A stretch of DNA of 64,000 nucleotides from B46-G9 sp964548365 (GCA_964548365.1 CAZJRD010000010.1:1-64000); one strand, 5' to 3'; positions 50,047 through 58,792 are shown, counted from the first letter of the stretch. A program made the numbers and translations. Notes: generated by a model not told the origin, from the sequence alone.

Positions 50047-51258
50047 ATGACCAACAAAATATCTAAGTTATACTCCAGGACAACAGCGTCCATGAAACAC
50101 TCTTTCATCCGTCAGATCCTGAAGGTGACCAAGGGGGTCCCGGGGATGATCTCCTTTGCCGGGGGACTCCCCAGCCCGGAGACGTTTCCAAAGGATCTGC
50201 TCGCCGATCTCTTTGCCATGGTCATCCGCGAGGAAGGCGATGAGGTGCTGCAGTATGGGGCAAGCGACGGTGACAGGGTCTTCAAGGAAGTCATCAAGGA
50301 TTTCGAGGAGGTTCCCTATCTGTCGGATGACGAAATTATGATCACCGTGGGTTCCACAAACGGCATCTACTATTTCACCAGGACCCTGGTGGATCCGGGG
50401 GATGTCGTCGTCTGCGAGGCCCCCGGATTCCCCGGTTCTCTGGCGGCCATGGAGGCCTGTGGTGCCCGGATGATCGGCGTGGAGATGGACAAACTGGGCA
50501 TGATACCGGACCAGTTAAGAAAGACTCTCAGGGAGCTGTTTGACAAGGGAAAGTCCGTTAAGTTCATCTACGTGATCCCGGAATTTCAGAACCCGACGGG
50601 AAAGACCATGGATTTGGACCGGAGGCGCCGTATCATCGAGATCGCCAAAGATTTCGACCTCCCCATTCTTGAGGATCAGCCCTACCGTGAGCTCCGCTAC
50701 ACCGGCGAGCGGATCATCACCCTGTGGGAACTGGCCAGGACCGAGTTTGATGACCCCAAACTGGTGACCATTGCCAAGTCATTTTCAAAGATCCTGGGTC
50801 CAGGCTTGCGGCTCGGTTTCGCAGCCGGGCCCCAGGCAATGCTTGGTCCCATGGTCAAGTGGGCGCAAAAGACCACGGTGAGTCCCGACTGCGCCACTCA
50901 GCGAGTCACCGCTCGATTTATGGAAAAGGGGCTGATGCGGGAGCATATCAAAAAGATCATCAACCTCTACCGCCCCCGGCGCGATGCAATGCTGGAGGCC
51001 CTGCAACAACATATGCCTGAGGCCGTTTCGTGGACCATTCCCGAGGGGGGCATGTTCATCTGGGTCAGTTTTGATAATGGGGTTGATACTGATGCGCTTT
51101 TCGAGCGTGCCATTGAACAAAAGGTGGCTTTCATTCCGGGGAGCAAGTTCTACCCGGAAGGGACCCAAAAGACGAACGAGATGCGCCTCAACTTTTCCTA
51201 TTCCAGTGTTGGTCAGATCCATGAGGGCATCAAACGGCTGGCAAGATTGTGCTGTTAA
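50047..51258 (+). CDS. PLP-dependent aminotransferase, class I/II (2-aminoadipate/PatA-like)
   Basis: A 403-residue protein from the ATG at 50047 (GAGG upstream). Fold-type I motifs: ISFAGGLPSPETFPKDL, VLQYGASDGDRVFKEVI, ITVGSTNGIYYFTRTLVDPGD, VIPEFQNPTGKTMDLDRR, ILEDQPYRELRY and the PLP Lys in IAKSFSKILGPGLRLGF. This is the branch with 2-aminoadipate and aromatic or branched-chain aminotransferases and the MocR catalytic domain; there is no wHTH here. It interconverts an amino acid and its 2-oxo acid. With Lrp and PanB nearby, branched-chain-like 2-oxo acids are a likely substrate class. A repeat element separates it from the unknown gene, but it probably belongs to the same cluster. Confidence 0.9.
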   Translation: MTNKISKLYSRTTASMKHSFIRQILKVTKGVPGMISFAGGLPSPETFPKDLLADLFAMVIREEGDEVLQYGASDGDRVFKEVIKDFEEVPYLSDDEIMITVGSTNGIYYFTRTLVDPGDVVVCEAPGFPGSLAAMEACGARMIGVEMDKLGMIPDQLRKTLRELFDKGKSVKFIYVIPEFQNPTGKTMDLDRRRRIIEIAKDFDLPILEDQPYRELRYTGERIITLWELARTEFDDPKLVTIAKSFSKILGPGLRLGFAAGPQAMLGPMVKWAQKTTVSPDCATQRVTARFMEKGLMREHIKKIINLYRPRRDAMLEALQQHMPEAVSWTIPEGGMFIWVSFDNGVDTDALFERAIEQKVAFIPGSKFYPEGTQKTNEMRLNFSYSSVGQIHEGIKRLARLCC

Positions 51259-51316
51259 TCAAGCTGGCCCGATTCAGGGAAGGCGCAGAGGACGAGAAGC
51301 AAAATCTCACCATCAT

Positions 51317-51349
51317 CCTCCCCCCGGCAAGGGAGCCCGACGGGGGAGG
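51317..51349. terminator. GC-rich stem between convergent genes
   Basis: CCTCCCCC (51317-51324) pairs with GGGGGAGG (51342-51349), with an inner GGC/GCC extension. It lies between the aminotransferase stop and the convergent lipoprotein stop, so it could serve both, though T tracts are lacking. Confidence 0.45.
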
Positions 51350-51369
51350 CATCAAAAGAGGACAAGAAA

Positions 51370-51591
51370 TCACTTGGCAGGGATATAGGGGACTTCAATT
51401 CCCCACCAGTCCTGCTCCTGGGATTGTTTTGCCTTCTCCGCATCGGGATTTTTGTACCCAAACCAGCTGAATTTCAGGTGATCGAAGTTTTTGTACATAG
51501 TACCATGTTGCCAGAAGCCTGATTCCTTGGCACCTGCCCCGCATCCATAGAGAAACAATCCCATCAGAATCAATAGAATCCACTTTTTCAT
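51370..51591 (-). CDS. Small lipoprotein of unknown function
   Basis: A 73-residue protein from the ATG at 51591 (GGGGGA at good spacing); an upstream in-frame ATG at 51624 has less support. A lipoprotein signal ends LYGC. The mature 53 residues are hydrophilic with several aromatic residues (SGFWQHGTMYKNFDHLKFSWFGYKNPD, QDWWGIEVPYIP). The pattern recurs in small envelope lipoproteins of sulfate reducers, but no role is known. A sigma-70-like promoter lies about 130 bases upstream. Confidence 0.72.
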   Translation of the reverse strand: MKKWILLILMGLFLYGCGAGAKESGFWQHGTMYKNFDHLKFSWFGYKNPDAEKAKQSQEQDWWGIEVPYIPAK

Positions 51592-51721
51592 CCTTATATT
51601 CCCCCTTTCTGCAAGTTCATTCAATTGGGTGAACCACCAACTCTATCTCACCTGAACTAACTCTTATTCCATTTCCTTGACTTTTCCGAAGCTGCATCGT
51701 TTCAGCTTTTGTTACTAGTCT

Positions 51722-51749
51722 AGTATAAAGCATTTTTCCGAAAAGTCCA
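51722..51749 (-). promoter_or_regulatory. Sigma-70-like promoter for the small lipoprotein gene
   Basis: On the minus strand TGGACT (51749-51744) and TATACT (51727-51722) are 16 bases apart, matching four and five of six consensus positions. The gap 51592-51952 otherwise has no gene. Confidence 0.45.
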
Positions 51750-51952
51750 CACCGAAAGCTCACATTTCGGACGCCGGATCCAAGGGACAATGGCACGCCT
51801 GCTCTAGGAAAATTTCCGCTTGCCCGGTCCCGGCGGGCTTGGTTCTCACTCACCTGCGATCTACCGTGCGAAACCCTGAAGTGTGAATTCATTAAAGTCC
51901 CAAACGCCCGCATCCGATTCTCTATTCATAAGGTCAAACAGGAGGGTTCAAC

Positions 51953-52027
51953 ATGGCATTCCATCGGAATCGAATCCACCTTTTACCTACCAGGATGGAA
52001 CCATTTATCAGGGGAACACCGCATTGA
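51953..52027 (+). CDS. Possible 24-codon leader ORF overlapping the lipoprotein start
   Basis: An ATG at 51953 has the best ribosome binding site in the area (GGAGGG, six to seven bases before). It reads 24 codons and its TGA (52025-52027) overlaps the TTG start at 52024. It could be a translation-coupling leader, or the sign of a frameshift, because the lipoprotein frame itself is open through the same stretch without a good start. The peptide has no recognisable features. Confidence 0.35.
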   Translation: MAFHRNRIHLLPTRMEPFIRGTPH

Positions 52028-52716
52028 AAACCGGTCGTAAAAACGCAGTGACGAGGAGACCCGGCAGGTGGAATAGCCTGGCTTTCTGCTTGATTTTTTG
52101 CCTGTTTTCAACGGTGACCGGCTGTGCCACTGGGCCTTGGAGAGTCAACCCGGAATGGACGACGCGGGCCAAAGACATCCGGGCCCTTCTGGTTGTTCCG
52201 GCAGAGGTCAGGATCTATCAGGTGCCACCAGGAGGAATGATCCAACTCAGTAGAGACTGGAGCGAACGCGGCCGTCGGAATCTTAACAATGCGATCCTAC
52301 AAGGCTTCGGGAACAGGAATTACCGGGTGAAACTCCTGGAGGCCAAAGGGGAAATTCACCGGGAGATGATGCATATTCTGCCCCTTTTCAGGGCTGTGGA
52401 CAAATCCATCCGGTTACACACCTATGGGCCGCAGGTCTTTCCCGACAAGATTGCCCATTTTGACTATTCCGTGGGGTCCTTGAAAGGGCTTCTGGAGAAG
52501 CTCCATTGCGACGCCATGGTTTTCGCCCGGGGTTTCGGCCAGGTATCCGAAGGACCCAGAAAGGCTTACCTGAGCCTTGCCCTCGCGGATTCATCGGGAA
52601 CCATCCTCTGGTATGGCATAAAAGGTTCTCGGGGAGATCATGATCTCAGGGATCCCAGGAGTGTGGAAAATCTCGTGGACGCCCTGCTCTCGGATTTTCC
52701 GGAGGCAGGACGATGA
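52024..52716 (+). CDS. Lipoprotein of unknown function, first gene of a coupled M48 operon
   Basis: About 230 residues from the TTG at 52024, the start nearest the signal peptide; the frame is open to 51883. A lipoprotein signal (RRPGRWNSLAFCLIFCLF) ends in a TVTGC lipobox. The mature protein has VNPEWTTRAKDIRALLVVPAEVRIYQV, an RDWSERGRRNLNNAILQGF helix, and FDYSVGSLKGLLEKLHCDAMVFARGFGQVSE strands; it resembles lipoproteins with a GNA1162/LptE-like or TolB-like fold, though I cannot assign one. Its stop overlaps the M48 peptidase start (ATGA), so the products are likely made together. Confidence 0.78.
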   Translation: MKTGRKNAVTRRPGRWNSLAFCLIFCLFSTVTGCATGPWRVNPEWTTRAKDIRALLVVPAEVRIYQVPPGGMIQLSRDWSERGRRNLNNAILQGFGNRNYRVKLLEAKGEIHREMMHILPLFRAVDKSIRLHTYGPQVFPDKIAHFDYSVGSLKGLLEKLHCDAMVFARGFGQVSEGPRKAYLSLALADSSGTILWYGIKGSRGDHDLRDPRSVENLVDALLSDFPEAGR

Positions 52717-53849
52717 GGCACACACTCATGATCCTGATCTTCTGTTGCATCGTCGCAGCTGGGGCCAGGTCAGGCCCGCTGTATGCGGCAGAGGGATCTG
52801 CATTTCCAGAAGATGCAAAATGGCTGCTGTTGCAGGCATCCAAGGAGGAGCAAGCGTTGAACAACAGCGGTCTCATCTTTGAGGATCCGGATCTGGAGCG
52901 CTATCTAAACTGCATTGTCCGAAACCTCCGACCCTCAGAATTCGGCAGCGATCTTTCGTTGAAGGTAAAAGTCATAAGGGACCCGCACCTGAACGCCTTT
53001 GTCTTTCCCGACGGGGCCATCTATGTCAACACAGGCATGCTTGCCCGCATAAAGAACGAGGCCCAAATGGCAACGATTCTCGCCCATGAAATGGCGCACG
53101 CCCTGAGAAGGCACGCGCTGAAGATCTTTCGGGCTCTCAAGGACAGGTCCGCTGCTCACGTGGCCATTCAAGAGGGATTCACGCAATCCGCAGGTCCATA
53201 TTCCCGCTCGCTGGAGCAGGAAGCGGACAGGGTAGGCTTTGAGCTGGTGATCAAGGCGGGTTACAATCCTCAGGAGGGGGTCGACCTTTTCGGGCATCTG
53301 GAAAAAGAGAGCGTCAAAGAAAAGATCCATGAACCCTTTGTTTCCGAAACCCGTCCCAGTCTCCGGGACCGCATGCGGAATTTTGAGCAAATTCTTCACG
53401 CCCATGAAGACACTGGGATGTCCGGCATCAGACACGAGGAGATTTTTTTACTGAAAACCAAAGGAGCCCTCCTTGAAAACGCTTGGCTCGATCTGAAGCT
53501 CGGACGCTTCACGGCAGCCCGCAGGGAGGCTGAAAAATATCTCGGAATCGCTCCCCGCGACGCTAAGGCCTTCTACCTCCTGGGGGAAGTTTCAAGACAG
53601 AGGGGACGGGATGGAGATATCCACCGGGCCAGGGCCTTCTACGAAAAAGCCATATCCTTGGATCCTTCCTACGCGGAACCCTACCGGGCCCTTGGACTCA
53701 TACAGTATAAGGCAGGTGAGATGATGCTTGCCAGGAAGTCCTTTCAATGGTGCCTCCTGCTCTCACCACACAGGCCGGACAAGAACTATATCCAGGGCTA
53801 CTTGAGAAAATGCGACGAAGCAGGAACAAGGAAAGGAACGGGTTCATGA
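52713..53849 (+). CDS. Exported M48-family zinc metalloprotease with C-terminal TPRs
   Basis: A 378-residue protein with a signal peptide ending near LYAAEG. The M48 domain spans residues about 35-215: VIRDPHLNAFVFPDGAIYVNTGML, then the zinc motif ILAHEMAHALRRH near 125 and the third ligand in SLEQEADRVGFELVI near 168. The final third has TPR-like helices (RDAKAFYLLGEVSRQRG, PSYAEPYRALGLIQYKAGEMMLARKSF). This is BepA/YfgC-like, the periplasmic protease and chaperone that checks outer-membrane protein (LptD, BAM) assembly. The coupled lipoproteins on either side could be partners or substrates. Confidence 0.9.
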   Translation: MRHTLMILIFCCIVAAGARSGPLYAAEGSAFPEDAKWLLLQASKEEQALNNSGLIFEDPDLERYLNCIVRNLRPSEFGSDLSLKVKVIRDPHLNAFVFPDGAIYVNTGMLARIKNEAQMATILAHEMAHALRRHALKIFRALKDRSAAHVAIQEGFTQSAGPYSRSLEQEADRVGFELVIKAGYNPQEGVDLFGHLEKESVKEKIHEPFVSETRPSLRDRMRNFEQILHAHEDTGMSGIRHEEIFLLKTKGALLENAWLDLKLGRFTAARREAEKYLGIAPRDAKAFYLLGEVSRQRGRDGDIHRARAFYEKAISLDPSYAEPYRALGLIQYKAGEMMLARKSFQWCLLLSPHRPDKNYIQGYLRKCDEAGTRKGTGS

Positions 53850-54385
53850 AAAGGTGGCTTTTCATCCTGCTGATTCCGCTCACAGCCTGTGCCCCCTGGA
53901 ACCGGGTGACTGGCCCCTGCGATGGTCCTGGCCATCACTTTTCCGTGGATATCCCGGACGGATGGATGAAGTTCGACACCGACAACCATCTGTTCATAAG
54001 CCGAGACGGGCCGTTTCTCCAGTATATCCTCGTCGAGAGCCGGAACCTGGAGGCACCCTTTGCACACACGAGGAGAAGAATGAACGGGGCCATGCTGCCA
54101 CAGGAGGCCGCGGAGGTGATTGTAGATGATTTGAGCCTGGACCGGGCGGTGAGGAATCTGCATGTGCTCGAAAACGCTCCTGTTAGAAACGCACATCAGG
54201 ATGGATTCAAAATCCTCTTCACATACAAGAACGGAGATGAACTGACCTTGAAAACCCTCTACCACGGGTTCATCAAAGGCCGGATGTTCTACAGCATCCG
54301 TTATACCGCGGCCGAAAGATACTATTTTGCAAAGGATGTGGGGACCTTCAAGAAAGTCCTGGCGGGATTCAGACTTCTTGAGTAA
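53846..54385 (+). CDS. Lipoprotein of unknown function, third gene of the M48 operon
   Basis: A 179-residue protein from the ATG at 53846, overlapping the peptidase stop (ATGA). The lipoprotein signal ends PLTAC. The mature part starts with a PsbP/DcrB-like pattern, HHFSVDIPDGWMKFDTDNHLFISRDGPFLQYILVESR, and ends with KTLYHGFIKGRMFYSIRYTAAERYYFAKDVGTFKKVLAGFRLLE, as in exported PsbP-like domains. The family role is unknown. With the upstream lipoprotein and M48 protease it forms a three-gene, double-ATGA operon. Confidence 0.8.
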   Translation: MKRWLFILLIPLTACAPWNRVTGPCDGPGHHFSVDIPDGWMKFDTDNHLFISRDGPFLQYILVESRNLEAPFAHTRRRMNGAMLPQEAAEVIVDDLSLDRAVRNLHVLENAPVRNAHQDGFKILFTYKNGDELTLKTLYHGFIKGRMFYSIRYTAAERYYFAKDVGTFKKVLAGFRLLE

Positions 54386-54455
54386 CGACCCCCGTGCCTT
54401 ATTGTCCTTCGAAACGGACACCAAAGCGAACTGAATATTGAGTACATAACAGGTC

Positions 54456-55418
54456 CTAAGTGATGAGGACGATCTTGCCGAAGGTGCCCGGTTCCATGAC
54501 GAGCCGGTGGGCCTCCGGGGCTTCGGCGAGGGGCAACTCTTTCCCTACCACGGGATGCAAGGTGTGGTTTTTTATTCCTTCGTGGATAGCGGCGTGGATT
54601 TTCAATCGCTCCTCCTCGGACGCGTTCATCACCAGCATGCCCAGGATAGCCGCGTTTCGCACCAGGGCGTCCCTGGGGTTTATTTCAACCGGCCCTCGGC
54701 TGCCGATAATGACTACCCGCCCGTCCCTTGCAAGTAATTGGAGATCGGCCCCGAGATTGACATTGGCGAGCATCTCCAGGATCACGTCGACTCCTTTTCC
54801 GCCGGTTAGCTCCAATATCTTGTGGTGATAATCCTTGTCGTGGTGATCAAGCACCTGCTGCGCACCCTGCTCTCGGACGAGGGCCCTCCCCTTCGCAGTT
54901 CCACCTGTTCCAATCACGAACATGCCGGAGGCCACCGCAAACTGGACCGCGGCAAGACCCACTCCCCCGGTCGCGCCATGGACGAGGACCGTTTCTCCCG
55001 GCAGCGCCCCTGCGCGGTGAAAAAGGGCATAACACGCAGCGGTATAAGGAACGTTGACACCGGCACCCTGTGCGAAAGAGATAGGATCAGGAAGAGAGTG
55101 CACCTGGTTCGCCCCGCACAGGGTCTGCTCCCCGTAGGTACCGGTGAGTGATCCGCCTACATAGACACGATCACCCACGGTAACACTAACCACCTGCTCG
55201 CCCACGGATTCAACGGTACCGGCCCCGTCCATTCCCGGCGTGTAAGGCAGTGGCGGCTTGATGTGGTAGGTGCCTGATCGAATGTAGGTGTCCACCGGGT
55301 TGACGCCGGCGGCCCCCACACGGACCACTACTTCACCCGGCCCCGGCCTGAGATCGGGAGTCTCTTCCAGTTTCATTGCGTCCGGGTCGCCGAACGCGTG
55401 TACACGAATCGCCTTCAT
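54456..55418 (-). CDS. Zinc-less quinone oxidoreductase (NADPH:quinone reductase, MDR family)
   Basis: A 320-residue MDR protein. The start MKAIRVHAFGDPDAMKLEE and VRVGAAGVNPVDTYIRSGTY match the QOR/zeta-crystallin branch. The NADPH fold has LVHGATGGVGLAAVQFA near residue 145 and VIIGSRGPVEINPRDAL later. The zinc ligands of alcohol dehydrogenases are absent, as normal for this branch. It reduces quinones or enones with NADPH. It is divergent from the ADP-ribosylglycohydrolase gene and convergent with the lipoprotein gene. Confidence 0.92.
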   Translation of the reverse strand: MKAIRVHAFGDPDAMKLEETPDLRPGPGEVVVRVGAAGVNPVDTYIRSGTYHIKPPLPYTPGMDGAGTVESVGEQVVSVTVGDRVYVGGSLTGTYGEQTLCGANQVHSLPDPISFAQGAGVNVPYTAACYALFHRAGALPGETVLVHGATGGVGLAAVQFAVASGMFVIGTGGTAKGRALVREQGAQQVLDHHDKDYHHKILELTGGKGVDVILEMLANVNLGADLQLLARDGRVVIIGSRGPVEINPRDALVRNAAILGMLVMNASEEERLKIHAAIHEGIKNHTLHPVVGKELPLAEAPEAHRLVMEPGTFGKIVLIT

Positions 55419-55614
55419 CGCATGTTCCCTCCTCTTCCCTGCTCGATTAAATGCCTGGTTTTTCGCCTCATTTTTTTATTCTATCTTATGCAGATCCAAC
55501 TGTCCATTGTTCCCGATGCTGCAGAAAGCGTTTGCTTTGTTTTGTCCCTATTTGATACTTTATTTCCATAAACGGAAAAGCAATAACCAATTTTCTATGA
55601 GAGGAGAAACCGTG

Positions 55615-56529
55615 ATGAACGATAAAGCCAAGGGAATGGTGCTGGGATCATTGGCGGGCGACGCCTTGGCCATGGGTGTCCACTGGATTTACAACACCCG
55701 GGTTATCGACAAAAAATGGGGGCGAGTGGAGGCATACTTGAAACCCGAGAGACCCACGTATCATCCCACCAAGGATCTGGGAGAGTTTACCCATTACGGG
55801 GATCAAACCCTGGTCCTCTTGAAATCCATTGCCGCAGCGGGGGGCTTTGATCTTGATCATTTTGCCAGGGACTGGCAGGACTTCTTCGCGTCCTATGACG
55901 GCTACGTTGATGAAGCCACTAAAGGGACCCTCGCAAATATTTCCGCGGGAAAAGAGTGGGCATCTGCAGGCTCGCCGTCACTTGAACTGGCCGGTGCCTC
56001 GCGCATCGCGCCGATTGTCTATTGCTACCGCAACAATCTCGATAAACTCATCGCCGCGGCGCGCGCCCAGACTTCCTTTACGCATAATACCCAGCCGGTT
56101 GTTGCAAGCACCGAATTTTTTGGAGGACTTGCTTTCAAGGTCCTGGGGGGAGAGACGCCTCTCTCAGCCATTCAAGCTATCATGGACGAAGGATTCCAGG
56201 AAGAACCGTTTTCCCAGTGGATTCAAAGGGGTCTTGAAAGCATCGAAAACGAGACAAGGGAAGCTATCCTGAATTTCGGGCAGATGTGCGAGGTGGAGGC
56301 CGCGTTCCCCTCGGTGATCCACCTCATCGCAAAGTACGAAAACAACCTGAAAGAAGCGCTCATTGAAAATGTCATGGCAGGGGGAGATTCCGCGGGCAGG
56401 GGCCTGCTCGTCGGGATGATCCTGGGCGCCCACCTGGGCATGGACGCGATCCCCGAGGCGTGGCTGACCGACCTGAAGGCCTATCAAGAAGTCATGGAAC
56501 TCCTGGCCACTTTCCCCTCTTCCCGATAA
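55615..56529 (+). CDS. ADP-ribosylglycohydrolase-fold protein (crystallin J1-like)
   Basis: A 304-residue protein from the ATG at 55615 (GAGGAG upstream); the longer open frame reaches back into the divergent gene and is not coding. The start NDKAKGMVLGSLAGDALAMGVHWIYN is typical of DraG/ADP-ribosylglycohydrolases. The first metal motif (TDDT in active enzymes) reads HYGDQT, and the second (GGDTDT) reads GGDSAGRG. Acidic Mg ligands are thus partly lost, as in the J1-crystallin-like branch. It may bind ADP-ribose-like ligands without normal hydrolysis, or use an altered metal site. Confidence 0.85.
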   Translation: MNDKAKGMVLGSLAGDALAMGVHWIYNTRVIDKKWGRVEAYLKPERPTYHPTKDLGEFTHYGDQTLVLLKSIAAAGGFDLDHFARDWQDFFASYDGYVDEATKGTLANISAGKEWASAGSPSLELAGASRIAPIVYCYRNNLDKLIAAARAQTSFTHNTQPVVASTEFFGGLAFKVLGGETPLSAIQAIMDEGFQEEPFSQWIQRGLESIENETREAILNFGQMCEVEAAFPSVIHLIAKYENNLKEALIENVMAGGDSAGRGLLVGMILGAHLGMDAIPEAWLTDLKAYQEVMELLATFPSSR

Positions 56530-56532
56530 GCG

Positions 56533-57423
56533 CTACCAGTGGGGCTGGTTCCCAATACCTTGCCCCATCACTTCGAGGGTGTCCGTCACTACCACGAATG
56601 CATCCGGGTCTGATTCCCTGACTATCCGCTTGAGACGCGGTAACTCACGGAAAGTGATGACAGTATAGAGGACCTTCATTTCCCTGCCCGAAAACCCTCC
56701 CTTTGCCTTGCTGATGGTGACACCCCTCCTGATTCTGTATATAATATCCTTGGATATCTGCTCCCACTGGGAGGATATGATCAGGGCAGCTTTTCTCTGA
56801 CTCAGCCCCGTTACCACAAGATTCAAAACGTGGGTGCTGACATAGATATAAATCAGTGTATAAAGCGTTTTTTCGAGAGGGAAAAGCAGGACTGCTGTAC
56901 TCAGGATAATGATATTGAATCCCAGGGAGGTATTGCCTAAGCGGAAGGAAAAGAATTTCAGGAGGATGACGGAAAGGATATCGGTCCCGCCTGCGGAACC
57001 CCTTGACCGCAGGATGATGCCCGATCCGACCCCGGAAATGATGCCAGCCAGCAGGGCGCTCAAAAGCTTATCCTGAAGCGGAAAAGAAACCTTAATGAAT
57101 TGCACGGCAACCGAATAAATGAGCATACCGGCAATGCTGTAGAGGAAAAACCGCAGGCTGATAAATTTCCATCCAAGCAGAAAAAGGGGTACATTTGTGA
57201 GGAAATAAAGTACCCCGAGAGTCAGGGAAGGAACGAGGTAGTGAATGATAAGCGCCACCCCGGTAAATCCACCGCTGAGGAAGTGAAGGGGCACCAAGAT
57301 ACCGTTGACAGCCACCGCGCAAATGACGCTCCCGAGGGATATGAGGAACAGATTCCAAACGACATCTTTGACGGGCGTGAGAACAGATTTTAGAGTATGC
57401 TTGGCAGGCTGGCCTTCATCCAT
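56533..57423 (-). CDS. YitT-family membrane protein (DUF161/DUF2179)
   Basis: A 296-residue protein with five to six membrane helices in residues 15-205 (VKDVVWNLFLISLGSVICAVAVNGILVP, LLAGIISGVGSGIILRSRGSAGGTDILSVIL) and a C-terminal cytoplasmic DUF2179 domain (RRGVTISKAKGGFSGREMKVLYTVITFRELPRLKRIVRESDPDAFVVVTDTLEVMGQGI). This is the standard YitT layout. The function is unproven; some members affect metabolite or nucleotide-linked transport. Its stop is four bases from the convergent ADP-ribosylglycohydrolase stop. Confidence 0.93.
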   Translation of the reverse strand: MDEGQPAKHTLKSVLTPVKDVVWNLFLISLGSVICAVAVNGILVPLHFLSGGFTGVALIIHYLVPSLTLGVLYFLTNVPLFLLGWKFISLRFFLYSIAGMLIYSVAVQFIKVSFPLQDKLLSALLAGIISGVGSGIILRSRGSAGGTDILSVILLKFFSFRLGNTSLGFNIIILSTAVLLFPLEKTLYTLIYIYVSTHVLNLVVTGLSQRKAALIISSQWEQISKDIIYRIRRGVTISKAKGGFSGREMKVLYTVITFRELPRLKRIVRESDPDAFVVVTDTLEVMGQGIGNQPHW

Positions 57424-57463
57424 GATGCTCTTTTCCCCCGCTCAATATGCTTTTTTCTCGACA

Positions 57464-57673
57464 TCACTTTTGATGGCCTGCATTCCACAGATCCACACAA
57501 TCGTCGCGCCACAGGCACGACTCCTCCATGCAACTAGCCACCCGTTCTGTTCCGTAGCAGTCGATGTTCTGTTCGGCCCTCTGAATAGCCTGTATTATAT
57601 CTTTTTTATTCATGCGATACGTGTTGATACTCATCTGCTTTGCCATTTTTCTTATGTGATTGAAATTCATCAT
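57464..57673 (-). CDS. Small SAP/Rho-N-like protein with Cys pairs
   Basis: A 69-residue protein. The first 35 residues (NHIRKMAKQMSINTYRMNKKDIIQAIQRAE) form a SAP/Rho N-terminal-like helix-extended loop-helix, a fold that binds nucleic acid. The second half has four Cys (NIDCYGTERVASCMEESCLWRDDCVD), which could hold a metal or a disulfide pair. The combination recurs in sulfate reducers and their relatives; the role is unknown. The 276-base region upstream (57674-57949) has no other gene. Confidence 0.78.
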   Translation of the reverse strand: MMNFNHIRKMAKQMSINTYRMNKKDIIQAIQRAEQNIDCYGTERVASCMEESCLWRDDCVDLWNAGHQK

Positions 57674-57949
57674 ATACCCCCTTTCTCCAAGAATCTTTTA
57701 GGCATATATAAAAACCAACCAATAAACCGGCGTGTTTTCCGCAAACAAACGCTTGGATATAATGGTCCAGATTCCATTATGAATAACCATTCTATTTGGT
57801 CAAGAAAATGAAAGGCTTTTTGCTGGCTGCCCATATGCCCATACTGATGTCGATATTATCTATGCCTTAAATGGCGGGGCTTGATCACCGAACTGACCCT
57901 GAGGACGAAAAAGGTATTGAACATATCCTGACAGCAGTGAATAACTAGG

Positions 57950-58792
57950 TCATAGGGAAACGGATGTACGATCCACTTCGTAATTCACCGTTACCATCCA
58001 CTCCTGGTAACTTGTGTCAAGCGCTTTGAGAGCGGACATCAACTCCTGCTTGAATACCGTCTCGATCGGGCTGCCACGACCAGGCCAAAGAGGAAACTTG
58101 ACCCGCAGAAATTCCTTTCCCGACTCTGTCTTGATCCGTCCCTCTATGGAAGGAGGCGATACGAGAATTCCGGAAAACTGTTGGGCCGTAGAGTTCACGA
58201 TGGCCGTCACGCTCTCTTCCACCTGCCCGGCCACTTCAGGATCGCCCGGGAGTATTACGTCTGCCAAACCTCTTATATACCCTCGTGGGTAAAGCACCAC
58301 ATTCGTAATGGTTCGATTCGGGATATAGACTCTCGCACCGAGAGCGTTTTCGATTATAGTAAAACGCATACCAAAATTTCGGACGATCCCTGTCTGGCCT
58401 GATATCTCAACCATGTCCCCAACGTTGAAAAGCCCGGAAAAGACGATAGTCAGGCCATTTACAACGTCCTGCACCAGCCCTTGAGATCCAAACCCTATGG
58501 CCAGTCCGAGTATGGATGCGCTTGCAAGGTAGGCTTTCAACGAGATACCTAAAGCCCTTAAAATCAACCCGATGGCCGTAAAATAGAGTGAGAAAACAAT
58601 GATGCTCGTTGCAAGGCTGGCGATTGTCTTTGACTTGGAAAGCCTTATGCCTATCCTCATGGTCATCACTTTACGGCTAAGTCGGCGCACCACGACAACC
58701 ACCAAATGCAGCCCTACGACGATTGCCAGCATGACAGTGATTCCGGTAAAAGTGCTGATCTCCGAAGTGTATTTGGCCAAGCCAGAAATCAT
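57950..58792 (-). CDS. MscS-family mechanosensitive channel, short form
   Basis: A 280-residue protein from the ATG at 58792 (GGGGAGG upstream); extension to 58858 overlaps the corA end. Three membrane helices come first, then the TM3 pore helix LASASILGLAIGFGSQGLVQDVVNGLTIVFSGLFNVGDMVEI, the beta domain and a C-terminal alpha/beta domain. It is close in size to E. coli MscS (286). The corA stop is 14 bases before its start, so the two are co-transcribed: an ion channel and a Mg channel, both responding to osmotic or ionic change. Confidence 0.93.
   Translation of the reverse strand: MISGLAKYTSEISTFTGITVMLAIVVGLHLVVVVVRRLSRKVMTMRIGIRLSKSKTIASLATSIIVFSLYFTAIGLILRALGISLKAYLASASILGLAIGFGSQGLVQDVVNGLTIVFSGLFNVGDMVEISGQTGIVRNFGMRFTIIENALGARVYIPNRTITNVVLYPRGYIRGLADVILPGDPEVAGQVEESVTAIVNSTAQQFSGILVSPPSIEGRIKTESGKEFLRVKFPLWPGRGSPIETVFKQELMSALKALDTSYQEWMVTVNYEVDRTSVSL

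Noticed and set aside
51791..51808. TGGCACG as a sigma-54 -24 element
   Set aside because: The -12 element TTGC is absent at the required ten-base spacing.
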